NCBI RefSeq assembly: GCF_900102625.1
Contig: NZ_FMZC01000006.1
Span: 1-64,000 of the forward strand
Source: Paracidovorax valerianellae
GTDB lineage: Bacteria; Pseudomonadota; Gammaproteobacteria; Burkholderiales; Burkholderiaceae_C
Direction: 5' to 3'
Length of the DNA stretch: 64,000 nucleotides
This document shows positions 54,101-62,496 of this stretch, piece by piece. The translations under genes and the position numbers were made by a program. Below the pieces are notes generated by a model, which did no database searches, had not been told where the DNA came from, and saw only the letters and a list, made by a program, of their open reading frames with translations. Positions within the stretch are counted from its first letter, which is position 1. Every line of letters begins with the position of its first letter.

Positions 54101-55113
54101 GGCGGCTGCCTCAACGCGCGCGCGAGCTTTTCGATCGCCTCGATGTTGGCGGGGCCGGGGGTGAGTTCGGCATAGCGCAGCGTGATGAAGCGGCGGTGGC
54201 GCACGGCATCGGTCAGCCGCATTGCGGGGTGCGCCTGCAGGATCTGCTGCAAATGCTCCGGCCCCTGGCCGTTCTGGTAATCCAGCAGCACGATGAACTG
54301 CGGGTTGCTGGCCGCCACGGTTTCCCAGGCCGCATTGCCCCAGCTCATGGAAACATCGCCCAGCACATTGCGCCCGCCGGCGGCCTCAATCAAGGCGGTG
54401 GGCATGGCGGCGCGGCCGGCGGTGAAAGGCTTGTCTTCGCCCGAGTCATAGACGAACACGCGCGGCGGCACGGGCAACTCGGGCCGGGCTGCGGCACGGA
54501 CCCGTTCGCGCCACTGGTCGACGAGGCGCTCGGCCTCGGCACGCCGGCCGAACACGGTGCCCAGGCGCAGCAGGTCGCCGTACAGCAGATCCATCGTGGC
54601 GCGTGGCTTGTCGCCGAGCGCATGGGCGCAGCTTTCGGTCAGCACCAGCGTCTGAATGCCATGCCGCGCCAGGGTGGCGGGCGTCACGTCGCCGCCGGGC
54701 TGCATGCCGTAGTACCAGCCCGCAAAGAACAGGTCCGGCTTGGCAGCCACCAGCGTTTCCAGCGTGGGGTACTTGGGGGCCAGCTCGGGAATGCTGCCCA
54801 GCCTGCGCAGAAAAGCGGCGTCGGTCTTGTACCAGCCGGTGATGCCGGTCACGCCCACCATCGAGGGCTGCAGGCCGAGCGCCATCGCCATTTCCACCAT
54901 GTTCAGGTCATGCACGACCATGCGCTTCGGCGGCGCCGCGATGCGCAGCGTGTCGCCGCAATTGGGCACGGTCACGGGAAAGCCGGGCGGTGCGGCCGGT
55001 GCTGCCGCACCTTGGGCCATTGCGGTGCCAGCGCCGATGAACGCCCCCAACGCCAGGCCGATCACCAGGTTGATCGCACCCGCCACCGCCCGCTGCAAAA
55101 AAAGCCGATTCAC
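54097..55113 (-). CDS. Periplasmic binding protein for iron chelate or cobalamin (FepB/BtuF type)
   Basis: A 338-residue class III solute-binding protein with signal peptide (INLVIGLALGAFIGAGTAMAQ). TroA-like features are PPKRMVVHDLNMVEMAMALG in the N-lobe and LGDVSMSWGNAAWETVAASN in the C-lobe. The start is GTG at 55113, overlapping the ATPase stop (GTGA). Gene overlaps on both sides show strict coupling with the ATPase and permease. Ligand not identified; the TonB receptor at the head of the operon favours a siderophore. Confidence 0.9.
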   Translation of the reverse strand: MNRLFLQRAVAGAINLVIGLALGAFIGAGTAMAQGAAAPAAPPGFPVTVPNCGDTLRIAAPPKRMVVHDLNMVEMAMALGLQPSMVGVTGITGWYKTDAAFLRRLGSIPELAPKYPTLETLVAAKPDLFFAGWYYGMQPGGDVTPATLARHGIQTLVLTESCAHALGDKPRATMDLLYGDLLRLGTVFGRRAEAERLVDQWRERVRAAARPELPVPPRVFVYDSGEDKPFTAGRAAMPTALIEAAGGRNVLGDVSMSWGNAAWETVAASNPQFIVLLDYQNGQGPEHLQQILQAHPAMRLTDAVRHRRFITLRYAELTPGPANIEAIEKLARALRQPP

Positions 55114-55886
55114 GCTGCCGCCCCGCGCTCGAAAGACCACAGCGTTCCGCCATGGCGGGGATGCTGCGTGTGAACGAGCTCCATTCCAAAAACATCGGCC
55201 ACGCGCCCGGCGCTCAAGGCTTGGGCGGGCGGGCCATCGGCCACCAGCGCGCCGGCCTGCAGCATCCACACCCGGTCGGCGAACGAAGGCACCAGGCCGA
55301 GTTCATGCAGCGCGGCGACCACGGCAATGCCCAGGCCACGCACCAACGCCAGCAAGTCGGCGCGGGCCGCGAGGTCGAGGTGATTGGTGGGCTCGTCCAG
55401 CAGCAGCAGCGCGGGCTGCTGGGCCAGGGCGCGCGCCAGGTGGACACGCTGGCGTTCGCCGCCCGACAGCGTGGACAGCGCGCGCTGCCCGAACCCCTCC
55501 ACCGAGCAGGTCTGCATGGCTTCATCCACCACCCGCGCGTGCTCGGCGCGGCCGGCATGGGCCTGGTGCGGCAACCGGCCCAGCGCTACGTAGTCGCGCA
55601 CCTTGAAGGCGAGGTCCACGCTTTCGGTCTGCGCCAGCACGGCGATGTGCCGCGCACGCTCCAGGGCGGGCCACCCCGCCAGGTCATGCCCGAGCACGCA
55701 CACTCTGCCCTGCGTGGGCGCGGCGCGCGCACTCAGCAGTTTCAGCAACGTGCTTTTGCCCGCGCCGTTGGGGCCCACGAGGGCCACGCATTCGCCAGGC
55801 GCCACGCAGGCATCCACGCCGCGCACCAGCGGGCGGCCCTGGGGTGTGCTGAATCCCAGGTTTTCAGCCCGCAGCAGCGCCTGCAT
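55110..55886 (-). CDS. FecE/BtuD-type ABC transporter ATPase
   Basis: A 258-residue ATPase: Walker A VGPNGAGKSTLLKLLS, Q-loop IAVLAQTESVDLAF, signature LSGGERQRVHLARALA, Walker B LLLLDEPTNHLD and switch histidine AALHELGLVPSFADR. The start ATG at 55886 lies one base after the stop of the TonB receptor. It energises the FecCD permease at the operon end. Confidence 0.93.
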   Translation of the reverse strand: MQALLRAENLGFSTPQGRPLVRGVDACVAPGECVALVGPNGAGKSTLLKLLSARAAPTQGRVCVLGHDLAGWPALERARHIAVLAQTESVDLAFKVRDYVALGRLPHQAHAGRAEHARVVDEAMQTCSVEGFGQRALSTLSGGERQRVHLARALAQQPALLLLDEPTNHLDLAARADLLALVRGLGIAVVAALHELGLVPSFADRVWMLQAGALVADGPPAQALSAGRVADVFGMELVHTQHPRHGGTLWSFERGAAA

Positions 55887-55887
55887 G

Positions 55888-58086
55888 TCACAGCACCCAG
55901 CGCAGGGCGAGTTCGAAGCTGCGCGGCGCGCCGAGCAGGATCTGGTCCGGGTAGAACGGATCGGCCCAGGCCGCATACACGCGGTTGGTCAGGTTGCGGC
56001 CGCGCAGCGTCAACTGCACGCCACGCGCCACGTCCACGGCTATTGCGGCATCGAGCGCGGTGTAAGCCGCAAGCCGCACGGTGTTGGCATCGCTGTGGAA
56101 CCGCTCACCCACGTGCCGCAGCGAGGCCGATACCTGCACCGGCACGCCGGCGACGAAGCGGTAGCCCACGCCGGCGTTGGCCACCACGCGCGGCGCGTTG
56201 GGCGGCGTGTTGCCCGAGAGGGAGCCGCCACCGGCCAGTGCGTAGTCCTGGTAGCGCGCCCGGTTCAGCGCGAGGTTGGACCACACGCTCCAGTGCGCAT
56301 CGGGCCGCAGCGCCAGCGAGGCCTCGGCCCCGCGCGACTGCAGCGCCCCCGCCACCGCCAGCGATTGCCCGCCTTGCGCGGCATACACATTGCGGCGCTC
56401 GCTGTCGTACAGCGCGAAAGTCCACTCGCCGCGGTCTTGCCAGAACGATTGCTTCACGCCCGCTTCCACATTGCGCGTGCGGGTCAGGTCCAGCGGCTGC
56501 GTGCCACGCAGCAGGAACAGGTTGTTGGCCGCCACGTCAGCGCCCGTGGCGTACTGGCCGTAAAGGGTGGTGCCCGGCGCCGGCACCCAGGTCACGCCCA
56601 GCCGCCCGGTGGTCGGGTGCCAGGTCTTGTCGAAAGGAAAGCCCGTGCGGGACACGCCCGCAGCATCGGTCGAAGTGCGCGACAACTCGATCGATTCATG
56701 CCGCAGCCCGCCGATCAGCGCCCAGCCCGGCGCTACCGAAAACCGGTCTTCCAGCGCCAGAACGGTGTTGCGCACGCCGCTCGTCTGCAACTGCCGGGTG
56801 AGCGGGCCGTAGGTGCCGCGCTGGGGGTCCACCAGGCTCACGCTGTCGCCCGGAAAGTTGGCGGCGCCCGGGCGGTTCAGGTCGAGATCGCTGGTCTCCA
56901 GCGCCGCCACCCAGCGGTTGTCGCGGCCTGCGATCTGCCCGTCCCACTGCAATTCGGTCTTCTGGCCGACCGACGTCTGGTCCTGCGCCACATAGAAGCG
57001 CTCGCGGTCCACCAGGCCGGTGCCCGCGTTGAAGGCGGCGATCTCGTTGTTGAACCACGTGCGCGTGGCCGTGTAGCGGTAGATCTGCGTGCGAAGGGTG
57101 AAAGCCTTGTCGATTTTCCAGTCCATGCCCGCGCGCAGCCAGGTTTCGCGCGCCTCGTTGCGGTTGTCGAGCACGTTGTAGTTGGTGCGCAGCGTGCGCC
57201 GGTCGATGGCGACCGGGCCGAGCGCGCTGCCGTTGAACCCCGACGTGTACGTGCCCGACACCACGCCGCCTTCGGGCTCGATGCCCGGTGCGGCGGCGGA
57301 CACCAGCGGCGTGCCCCAGTAGCTGCTGCCGCGATCGCGCTTGATCTCCCCGGCCACGAAGAACTTCAGGCCCGGCTGGACATGCCAGTCCAGCCCGCCC
57401 GACAGGTGGCGGTTGTGCTGGTTCGTGCCCTGCACGGGGCCATCGCTTTCCGAACCGGTGAGGTCGATGCGGTAATCCAGGTCCTTCCAGGTGGTGGTGC
57501 CGCCCGAGCCCAGGCGCAGTCGCCGTTCGCCGAACGAGCCGGCGGCCGTCTCGACCTCGGTTTCCACCGGCCCGCGGTGCGGCGCGCGCGTGACGAAATT
57601 CACCGCCCCGCCCGATGCGCCCTCGCCCGACATGAGCGAGGCCGCGCCTTTCAGAAATTCGATCCGCTCCAGGTTGGCCGTGTCCATGACACGCGACGTC
57701 ATGTTGGGCGGACCGATCTTGATGCCGTTGTAGAGCGTGTTGATCTGGCTGTTGGCAAAGCCGCGCATCGAAAACGCGGCGGGCTCGGCCGGAAAGTCCC
57801 CTGCCGTCACGCCCACTGCGGCTTGGGCCGCCTCGGTGACCGTGCGTAGCCCGCGTTCGGACAAGACCTGGCGCGACACCACGTCGATGGAGGCTGGGGT
57901 CTCGCGCACCGACAGGCCGAGGCGCGAGGCGCCGTCAGCAGGTTGCTCCAGCGCGCCGGGGACCGACAACTCCTTCACGACCACCGTGGGCAATGCCATC
58001 GCACCTTCCTGGGCTTGAACGCCCGGCGCGGAGAGCGCGAGCAGCGGAGTCAACCAAAGGGAAGTAGCGGGGCGAAACGGGTGCAT
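55888..58086 (-). CDS. TonB-dependent siderophore receptor
   Basis: A 732-residue outer-membrane receptor. The ATG at 58086 gives a standard signal peptide (LWLTPLLALSAPGVQAQ); one at 58125 would lengthen it. The N-terminus continues with VVVKELS and the siderophore-receptor hallmark VRETPASIDVVSRQVL. The plug has AAFSMRGFANSQINTLYNG and FLKGAASLMSGEGASGGAVNF, and the barrel ends ILLGAPRSFELALRWVL with a terminal aromatic pattern. It heads a four-gene operon with ATPase, binding protein and permease. A strong inverted repeat about 185 bases upstream is a candidate regulatory site. Confidence 0.92.
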   Translation of the reverse strand: MHPFRPATSLWLTPLLALSAPGVQAQEGAMALPTVVVKELSVPGALEQPADGASRLGLSVRETPASIDVVSRQVLSERGLRTVTEAAQAAVGVTAGDFPAEPAAFSMRGFANSQINTLYNGIKIGPPNMTSRVMDTANLERIEFLKGAASLMSGEGASGGAVNFVTRAPHRGPVETEVETAAGSFGERRLRLGSGGTTTWKDLDYRIDLTGSESDGPVQGTNQHNRHLSGGLDWHVQPGLKFFVAGEIKRDRGSSYWGTPLVSAAAPGIEPEGGVVSGTYTSGFNGSALGPVAIDRRTLRTNYNVLDNRNEARETWLRAGMDWKIDKAFTLRTQIYRYTATRTWFNNEIAAFNAGTGLVDRERFYVAQDQTSVGQKTELQWDGQIAGRDNRWVAALETSDLDLNRPGAANFPGDSVSLVDPQRGTYGPLTRQLQTSGVRNTVLALEDRFSVAPGWALIGGLRHESIELSRTSTDAAGVSRTGFPFDKTWHPTTGRLGVTWVPAPGTTLYGQYATGADVAANNLFLLRGTQPLDLTRTRNVEAGVKQSFWQDRGEWTFALYDSERRNVYAAQGGQSLAVAGALQSRGAEASLALRPDAHWSVWSNLALNRARYQDYALAGGGSLSGNTPPNAPRVVANAGVGYRFVAGVPVQVSASLRHVGERFHSDANTVRLAAYTALDAAIAVDVARGVQLTLRGRNLTNRVYAAWADPFYPDQILLGAPRSFELALRWVL

Positions 58087-58268
58087 GGTCGAGAAGAAAC
58101 GGAGGGCGGGAGGAACGGTCGCCATTGGAACAACGGCACCCGTGTAGAACACGAAAACGCGGACCCCGGTGCGATCAGGCAACAAACCGATGGGCCGCCC
58201 CCGGGAGGGTGCCGCAGTTTAAAAGGGGAAGGAGACGCGCCGAGGTGAATTTATTTACTACTGCAACT

Positions 58269-58307
58269 GAGTTGCGATAAAAAATTCTACGCGCAATAAC
58301 GCAACTC
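58269..58307. promoter_or_regulatory. Inverted repeat GAGTTGCG / CGCAACTC upstream of the siderophore receptor operon
   Basis: Perfect 8-base arms at 58269-58276 and 58300-58307 enclose 23 AT-rich bases. Nearby words TGCGATAA and TGCGTTATCG repeat the same theme. It lies in an AT-rich patch (58245-58320) between the receptor gene and a TetR remnant. No classical Fur box is obvious. Confidence 0.5.
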
Positions 58308-58390
58308 GAATGCGTTATCGAGAGCCCGCGAACTTTGCGGCGACGCCCCGCTCCACCGGCTTTCGACTTTGACTTTCGATTTTCGCCTCG

Positions 58391-58513
58391 GCAAACACGG
58401 CACTGGCCGACTCACCTTTCGACTCACATTTGACCAAGGTGGGATGGGAGGGCTTGGCGACCAATGCCATCGCCGAGCGGGCGGGCGTGAACATCGGCTC
58501 GCTGTACTGCTGG
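58391..58513 (+). pseudogene. N-terminal fragment of a TetR-family regulator
   Basis: In one frame 58433-58513 reads TKVGWEGLATNAIAERAGVN then IGSLYCW, the TetR helix-turn-helix of the type with LTTNAIAERAGVNIGSLYQYF. Upstream residues fit the preceding helix only weakly, no start codon is convincing, and downstream the frame leaves the family within a few residues. It is a relic of a regulator gene, oriented away from the receptor operon. Nothing else is visible between 58126 and 58646 apart from the inverted repeat. Confidence 0.7.
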
Positions 58514-58646
58514 GTGACCCGAACTTCGTGCTTGAACGGGTTACCTTGCTGAAGAACTATCTGAGACGGCCCCAGGCTCTAAAGGATGCATCAGGCCCAC
58601 ACAAAGGCGGACGAAACACCCGGCGCCGGGGCCGTTCAGCGACCTG

Positions 58647-58898
58647 TCACCAGCGCTTGCCGATGGGCAGATACTGCAGAACCCGCGCCAGGCCCTGGCG
58701 GCCGCTGGCAGCGCGCATGAGCATGGCGCTGCCCACCGCCGAACCGACGGTGCGCGTATGCGCCGAGGGGCTGCGGCGGGAGGCCAGCAGCAAGGCAACG
58801 CCGGCGCCCAGCACCAGCCAGTGCTCGCCCTTGAAACCGGGCCGGTTATCGTCGTATCGCTTGAGTTGCTTGAATGATTCGATCGGGGAAGATGGCAT
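58647..58898 (-). CDS. Small membrane protein of unknown function
   Basis: An 83-residue protein: a polar N-terminus (PIESFKQLKRYDDNRPGFKG), a hydrophobic stretch (EHWLVLGAGVALLLASRR), and a second moderately hydrophobic segment (VGSAVGSAMLMRAASG) with a YLPIGKRW end. A strong CAGGAGCA lies 8 bases before the ATG, which supports translation. The GxxxGxALLxASRR pattern resembles short glycine-zipper or DUF2892-like envelope proteins, without certainty. Confidence 0.75.
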   Translation of the reverse strand: MPSSPIESFKQLKRYDDNRPGFKGEHWLVLGAGVALLLASRRSPSAHTRTVGSAVGSAMLMRAASGRQGLARVLQYLPIGKRW

Positions 58899-58998
58899 GG
58901 GAGTGCTCCTGAAAACAGGGCCTCAAGATACCGAGCACCCGCGCGCGGCTTTGTCGGACAGCGCCCGCACGCACGAAGGTGGAAACGCCAATGCGAAG

Positions 58999-59020
58999 AA
59001 GGCGATCCGGGGATCGCCTT
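58999..59020. terminator. Hairpin, possible terminator beside repeat copy 5
   Basis: A perfect 10-base stem AAGGCGATCC / GGATCGCCTT with a two-base loop lies between the small membrane protein gene and ssuF. It lacks a long T-run. Confidence 0.5.
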
Positions 59021-59024
59021 CCGC

Positions 59025-59091
59025 AATTGCTATTAATTCAATAGCACACTGCCCTAGATACTATTGCGCTGGAGCCATTTTTGGCTTATAT
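59025..59091. repeat. Dispersed repeat copy 5
   Basis: GCTATTAATTCAATAGC forms a perfect 6-base-pair hairpin. CACTGCCCTAGATACTATTG, then GCGCTGGAGCCATTTTTGGC follow. It lies just downstream of the ssuF stop, at the end of the sulfonate operon. Confidence 0.75.
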
Positions 59092-59107
59092 CGCGCACGC
59101 TTGGCGT

Positions 59108-59323
59108 TCACAGCTTGGCGATCGACACCTCGGTGGACTTCACGAGGGCGACGACGTCGGAGCCCACGACCAGGCTCAGCTCGTCCACCGAGCGCGTCGT
59201 GATGACGGAGGTGACGATGCCCCACGGCGTTTCGACATCGACTTCGGAGACGACGTCTCCGCGGACGATCTCGCGCACTTTGCCCTTGAACTGGTTGCGT
59301 ACGTTGATGGCTTGGATGGACAT
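59108..59323 (-). CDS. ssuF: Molbindin-like (Mop/TOBE) protein SsuF
   Basis: A 71-residue single TOBE/Mop domain: INVRNQFKGKVREIVRGDVV, EVDVETPWGIVTSVITTRSV and VGSDVVALVKSTEVSIAKL. In Pseudomonas putida the last gene of ssuEADCBF, ssuF, encodes a protein of this size and type needed for growth on some organosulfur compounds. The same position at the end of the ssu operon supports the name. A good AAGGAGA precedes the ATG. What it binds is not established. Confidence 0.85.
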   Translation of the reverse strand: MSIQAINVRNQFKGKVREIVRGDVVSEVDVETPWGIVTSVITTRSVDELSLVVGSDVVALVKSTEVSIAKL

Positions 59324-59371
59324 GGTTTTCTCCTTGAAAAGTCCGGGAACGAAAAAGCAGAAACGGTGTTG

Positions 59372-60214
59372 TCAGACGGCCCAGCGCAGGCCGTGCGCGG
59401 GAATGCCGGGCCATGCCGGGTCGGCCGGCGGATCGGCCTCGGGCTTATGCAGCACGCGGTCGAGGATGCGTTTTTCGATGGCGGCGAAGGCGGCGTCGCC
59501 CTGCGAGCGTGGGCGTGCTAGGTCGATGCGCTCGTCCAGCGCGATGCGGCCGTCTTCGATCAGCACCACGCGGTCGGCCAGGGCCACGGCTTCCTGCACG
59601 TCGTGGGTGACGAGCAGCGCGGTGAAGCGGTGGCGCTGCCACAGCCCTTCGATGAGGCGGTGCATTTCGATGCGCGTGAGCGCGTCGAGTGCGCCCAGCG
59701 GCTCGTCCAGCAGCAGCAGGCGCGGCTGGTGCACCAGCGCCCGGGCCAGGGCCACGCGCTGGCGCTGGCCGCCGGACAGCCGCGCGGGCCATTCGCCCTC
59801 GCGGTCGGCCAGTCCCACCTGCGCCAGCACTTCGCGTCCGCGCGCCTGGGCCGCCTTGGGCAGGCCGATGGTCACGTTGTCGAGCACCCGGCGCCAGGGC
59901 AGCAGGCGCGCCTCCTGGAACATGATGCGTGTGTCGTTGTGCAGGCCGGCGACCGCGTGGCCATCGGTGGTGAGCGTGCCGCTGCTGGCGGCCTCCAGCC
60001 CGGCCACCAGCCGCAGCAAGGTGCTCTTGCCGCAGCCGCTTCGGCCCACGATGGCGATGAACTCGCCGGGCTCGATCTCCAGTTGCGTATTGCGCAGCAC
60101 TTCGCGCTGGCCGTAGCGCTTGGACAGGCCGCGGGCGTGCAGGCGCACGCCGCCAGCGCCGGGCTTGGAGGCCGCGGAGGATGCGGAGGACGAAGAGGTT
60201 TGGGCTTCAGGCAT
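59372..60214 (-). CDS. ssuB: Aliphatic sulfonate ABC transporter ATPase
   Basis: A 280-residue ATPase: Walker [19 protein letters not shown]-loop [19 protein letters not shown] typical of SsuB/TauB/NrtD, signature [15 protein letters not shown], Walker [13 protein letters not shown] and H-loop [16 protein letters not shown]. It begins with a Ser/Ala-rich tail of about 20 residues. Order ssuC - binding protein - ssuB - ssuF with short gaps marks it as part of the operon. Confidence 0.94.
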   Translation of the reverse strand: MPEAQTSSSSASSAASKPGAGGVRLHARGLSKRYGQREVLRNTQLEIEPGEFIAIVGRSGCGKSTLLRLVAGLEAASSGTLTTDGHAVAGLHNDTRIMFQEARLLPWRRVLDNVTIGLPKAAQARGREVLAQVGLADREGEWPARLSGGQRQRVALARALVHQPRLLLLDEPLGALDALTRIEMHRLIEGLWQRHRFTALLVTHDVQEAVALADRVVLIEDGRIALDERIDLARPRSQGDAAFAAIEKRILDRVLHKPEADPPADPAWPGIPAHGLRWAV

Positions 60215-60217
60215 GGG

Positions 60218-61231
60218 TCACGCTCCGGGCTTGAACAGGGGAAGGGCCAGGGCATCCACCCGGCGCGGGATCAGTTTTTCGGCGAAGAAGGCATCGGCAA
60301 TGCGCTGCTGCTCGGCCAGCCCATCGGGCACCACGGGCCGCACGCTGTAGCTGCGGCGGCTGTTGGCCTGCTCGATGACCGCGGCGTCCAGGCCCCAGAC
60401 CGGCGCCAGCAGCGCGGCGGCCTCCTTCGGGCGGGCCTTGGCCCAGCGGCCAGCCTTCTCCAGTTCGGTGTACAGGGTGAGCAGCACCTCGGGCCGCGCC
60501 TGGGCGTACCGGGTGCTGGCCAGGTAATAGCGCTGGTACGACGCGAGGCCCGTTCCGTCCACCAGCACGCGGGCGCCCGACTGCTGCCGCGCGGCGGCCA
60601 GGAACGGGTCCCACACCACCCAGGCATCGATGGCGCCGCGTTCGAAGGCGGCCCGGCCATCGGCGGGTGTGAGGTAGGCGGGCTCGATGTCCTTGAACGA
60701 CAGGCCGGCCTTGTCCAGCGCGGCGATCAGCAGGTAATGCGCGCCGGCCGCCTTGGCGAAGCCGACCTTCTTGCCTTTGAGCTCGGCCACGGTCTTGAGC
60801 GGCGAATCCGCCCGCACCAAAATGGCCTGCGCGGTGGGCGAAGGCGCCTCTTGCGCCACGAAGGTGACCTGTGCCCCCGCAGCCTGCGCAAACACCGGCA
60901 CGGTGTCGGCCACGTCGGCGCTGAAGTCCAGGTTGTCGAGGTTCAGCGCTTCCAGCAGCGGCAGGCCGCTGGTGAATTCGTGCCACGACGGCTGCACGCC
61001 CAGCGGTGCCAATTGCTTTTCCAGCGTGCCCTGTGCCTTGAGCAGCACGGTCAGCGTGGACGATTTCTGGTAGCCGATGCGCACCACGGACGGCGCACTG
61101 CCCTGCGCTGCGGCCACGCCGGTGCCGGCCAGGGAGGCGCCGGCCAGCGCGGCCAGCACGGTGCGGCGTCGGAGCGAGATTTCAGCGGTCATGGAAGCGG
61201 GCCGGCTTGATGAGGTCGATGGCTTTGGCAT
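60218..61231 (-). CDS. ssuA: Sulfonate ABC transporter substrate-binding protein (second copy in the operon)
   Basis: A 337-residue SsuA/TauA-type binding protein. After a polar start, the signal RRRTVLAALAGASLAGTGVAAAQ leads into VVRIGYQKSSTLTVLLKAQG, the WHEFTSGLPLLEALNLDNLD segment, KTVAELKGKKVGFAKAAGAH, and the C-terminal ADAFFAEKLIPRRVD. The ATG at 61231 has GAAAGGG upstream and is preferred to one at 61192. The operon also contains the end of another binding protein at 63876, so two SsuA-type receptors may widen the substrate range. Confidence 0.9.
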   Translation of the reverse strand: MPKPSTSSSRPASMTAEISLRRRTVLAALAGASLAGTGVAAAQGSAPSVVRIGYQKSSTLTVLLKAQGTLEKQLAPLGVQPSWHEFTSGLPLLEALNLDNLDFSADVADTVPVFAQAAGAQVTFVAQEAPSPTAQAILVRADSPLKTVAELKGKKVGFAKAAGAHYLLIAALDKAGLSFKDIEPAYLTPADGRAAFERGAIDAWVVWDPFLAAARQQSGARVLVDGTGLASYQRYYLASTRYAQARPEVLLTLYTELEKAGRWAKARPKEAAALLAPVWGLDAAVIEQANSRRSYSVRPVVPDGLAEQQRIADAFFAEKLIPRRVDALALPLFKPGA

Positions 61232-61242
61232 GGCGAACCCTT

Positions 61243-62106
61243 TCAAGCCTTGGCCTGGTAGCCGGGGTGCCAGCGCAGCCACCAGTGCTCCAGCCCGCGG
61301 GCGAACACGTCGGCCAGTTTGCCCAGCAGCGCATACAGCAGGATGCCGACCAGCACGATGTCGGTCTGCAGGAACTCGCGGGCATTCATGGTCAGGTAGC
61401 CGATGCCGGCCTGGGCCGAAATGGTTTCCGCCACGATCAGGATCACCCACATCAGCCCGAGCGAGAACCGCAGGCCCACGAGGATGGACGACAGCGCGCC
61501 GGGCAGGATGATTTCGCGATACAGCTGCCAGCGCGACAGGCCGTACGTGCGCCCCATCTCGATCAGGCCCGGGTCCACGTTGCGGATGCCGTGGAAGGTG
61601 TTCAGGTAGATCGGAAAGAACACCGACACGCTGATGAGGAACAGCTTGGCCGACTCGTCGATGCCGAACCACAGAATCACCAGCGGAATGAGCGCCAGCG
61701 CGGGAATGTTGCGCACCATCTGGATGGTGGAATCGAGCAGCGTTTCGGCCAGCCGCAGCGAGCCCGTCAGCAGCCCCAGCACCAGGCCCAGGCCACCGCC
61801 GATCGCGAGGCCCACCAGCGCCCGGCTGGCGCTCACCTTCACGTGGGTCCACAACTCGCCGGACTCGGTGAGCGTCCACGCGGCCTTGATCACGTCGAGC
61901 GGCGCGGGCAGCACGCGGGTGGACAGCCAGCCCAGCGCCGATGCCACCTGCCACAGCGCGATCAGCGCCACCGGAACCAGCCAGGGCAGCAGTCGGCGCC
62001 ACACGGCGGCGGCCAGTTGCACCAGCGGCGGGGCCCACGTGCCGGCGGGGCCATCGGGCGATTCGGGCAGGGGCGAAACCTGCAGTTCTCGGACGGTATC
62101 GGTCAT
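61243..62106 (-). CDS. ssuC: Aliphatic sulfonate ABC transporter permease
   Basis: A 287-residue permease of the NitT/TauT type, with six membrane helices and the ATPase-contact loop TYGLSRWQLYREIILPGALSS (EAA-type) in the last third. Typical SsuC segments include VRNIPALALIPLVILWFGID and LFLISVSVFFPIYLNTFHGI. A polar N-terminus of about 30 residues precedes the first helix. Its start overlaps the stop of the VOC gene (ATGA), and the binding-protein gene starts 11 bases after its stop. Confidence 0.94.
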   Translation of the reverse strand: MTDTVRELQVSPLPESPDGPAGTWAPPLVQLAAAVWRRLLPWLVPVALIALWQVASALGWLSTRVLPAPLDVIKAAWTLTESGELWTHVKVSASRALVGLAIGGGLGLVLGLLTGSLRLAETLLDSTIQMVRNIPALALIPLVILWFGIDESAKLFLISVSVFFPIYLNTFHGIRNVDPGLIEMGRTYGLSRWQLYREIILPGALSSILVGLRFSLGLMWVILIVAETISAQAGIGYLTMNAREFLQTDIVLVGILLYALLGKLADVFARGLEHWWLRWHPGYQAKA

Positions 62107-62477
62107 GCGTCGTACCTCGGGTCGGTGTCGGGCTCCAGAAACTCCAGCTGGTTGCCCGCCGGGTCCTTCACGTAAAAGCGCAGGTAGCCGGGCAGCGCAC
62201 GGTTTTCCACCAACGGCAGCTCGGCCTGCAGCAGCCGGCCGCGCAACTCGGGCAGGTTCTCCACCTCGAAGGCCAGGTGGGAGACGGCGGGCACCGGCTG
62301 CCAGCGGTCGGTGGGCACCAGCTCGATGCGCTGCGCGCCGGCGGCGAAGCGCAGCGTGTTGCCGGCGGGGTGGACCAGTTCAGGCAGCCCCAGCAGCGTG
62401 CTGTAGAAGTTGCGGATCTGTCCCTCGGCACCGGCCGGAAAGGCCAGTTGCACGTGGTTGATGGAATGGATCGCCAT
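62103..62477 (-). CDS. VOC (glyoxalase/dioxygenase superfamily) protein inside the ssu operon
   Basis: A 124-residue single VOC domain, two beta-alpha-beta-beta-beta modules: INHVQLAFPAGAEGQIRNFY...RIELVP and VSHLAFEVENLPELRGRL...GNQLEFLEP. Candidate metal ligands are His8, Glu52, His67 and Glu112. Members are glyoxalases, dioxygenases, epimerases or resistance proteins. It lies between ssuD and ssuC, overlapping ssuC by ATGA, so it is translated as part of the sulfonate operon. It may process the aldehyde released by SsuD or another organosulfur compound, but that is inference. Confidence 0.88.
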   Translation of the reverse strand: MAIHSINHVQLAFPAGAEGQIRNFYSTLLGLPELVHPAGNTLRFAAGAQRIELVPTDRWQPVPAVSHLAFEVENLPELRGRLLQAELPLVENRALPGYLRFYVKDPAGNQLEFLEPDTDPRYDA

Positions 62478-62496
62478 GGCGGTGCCCTCCCCTCGC

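Noticed and set aside
58087-58260. Cobalamin riboswitch before the TonB receptor operon, which would have marked it as a B12 importer
   Set aside because: I could find none of the conserved B12-box blocks on the minus strand, so the operon ligand is left open.
59603-61210. Open frame of 535 codons on the plus strand
   Set aside because: It is antisense to ssuB and the sulfonate binding-protein gene, which show complete family motifs.
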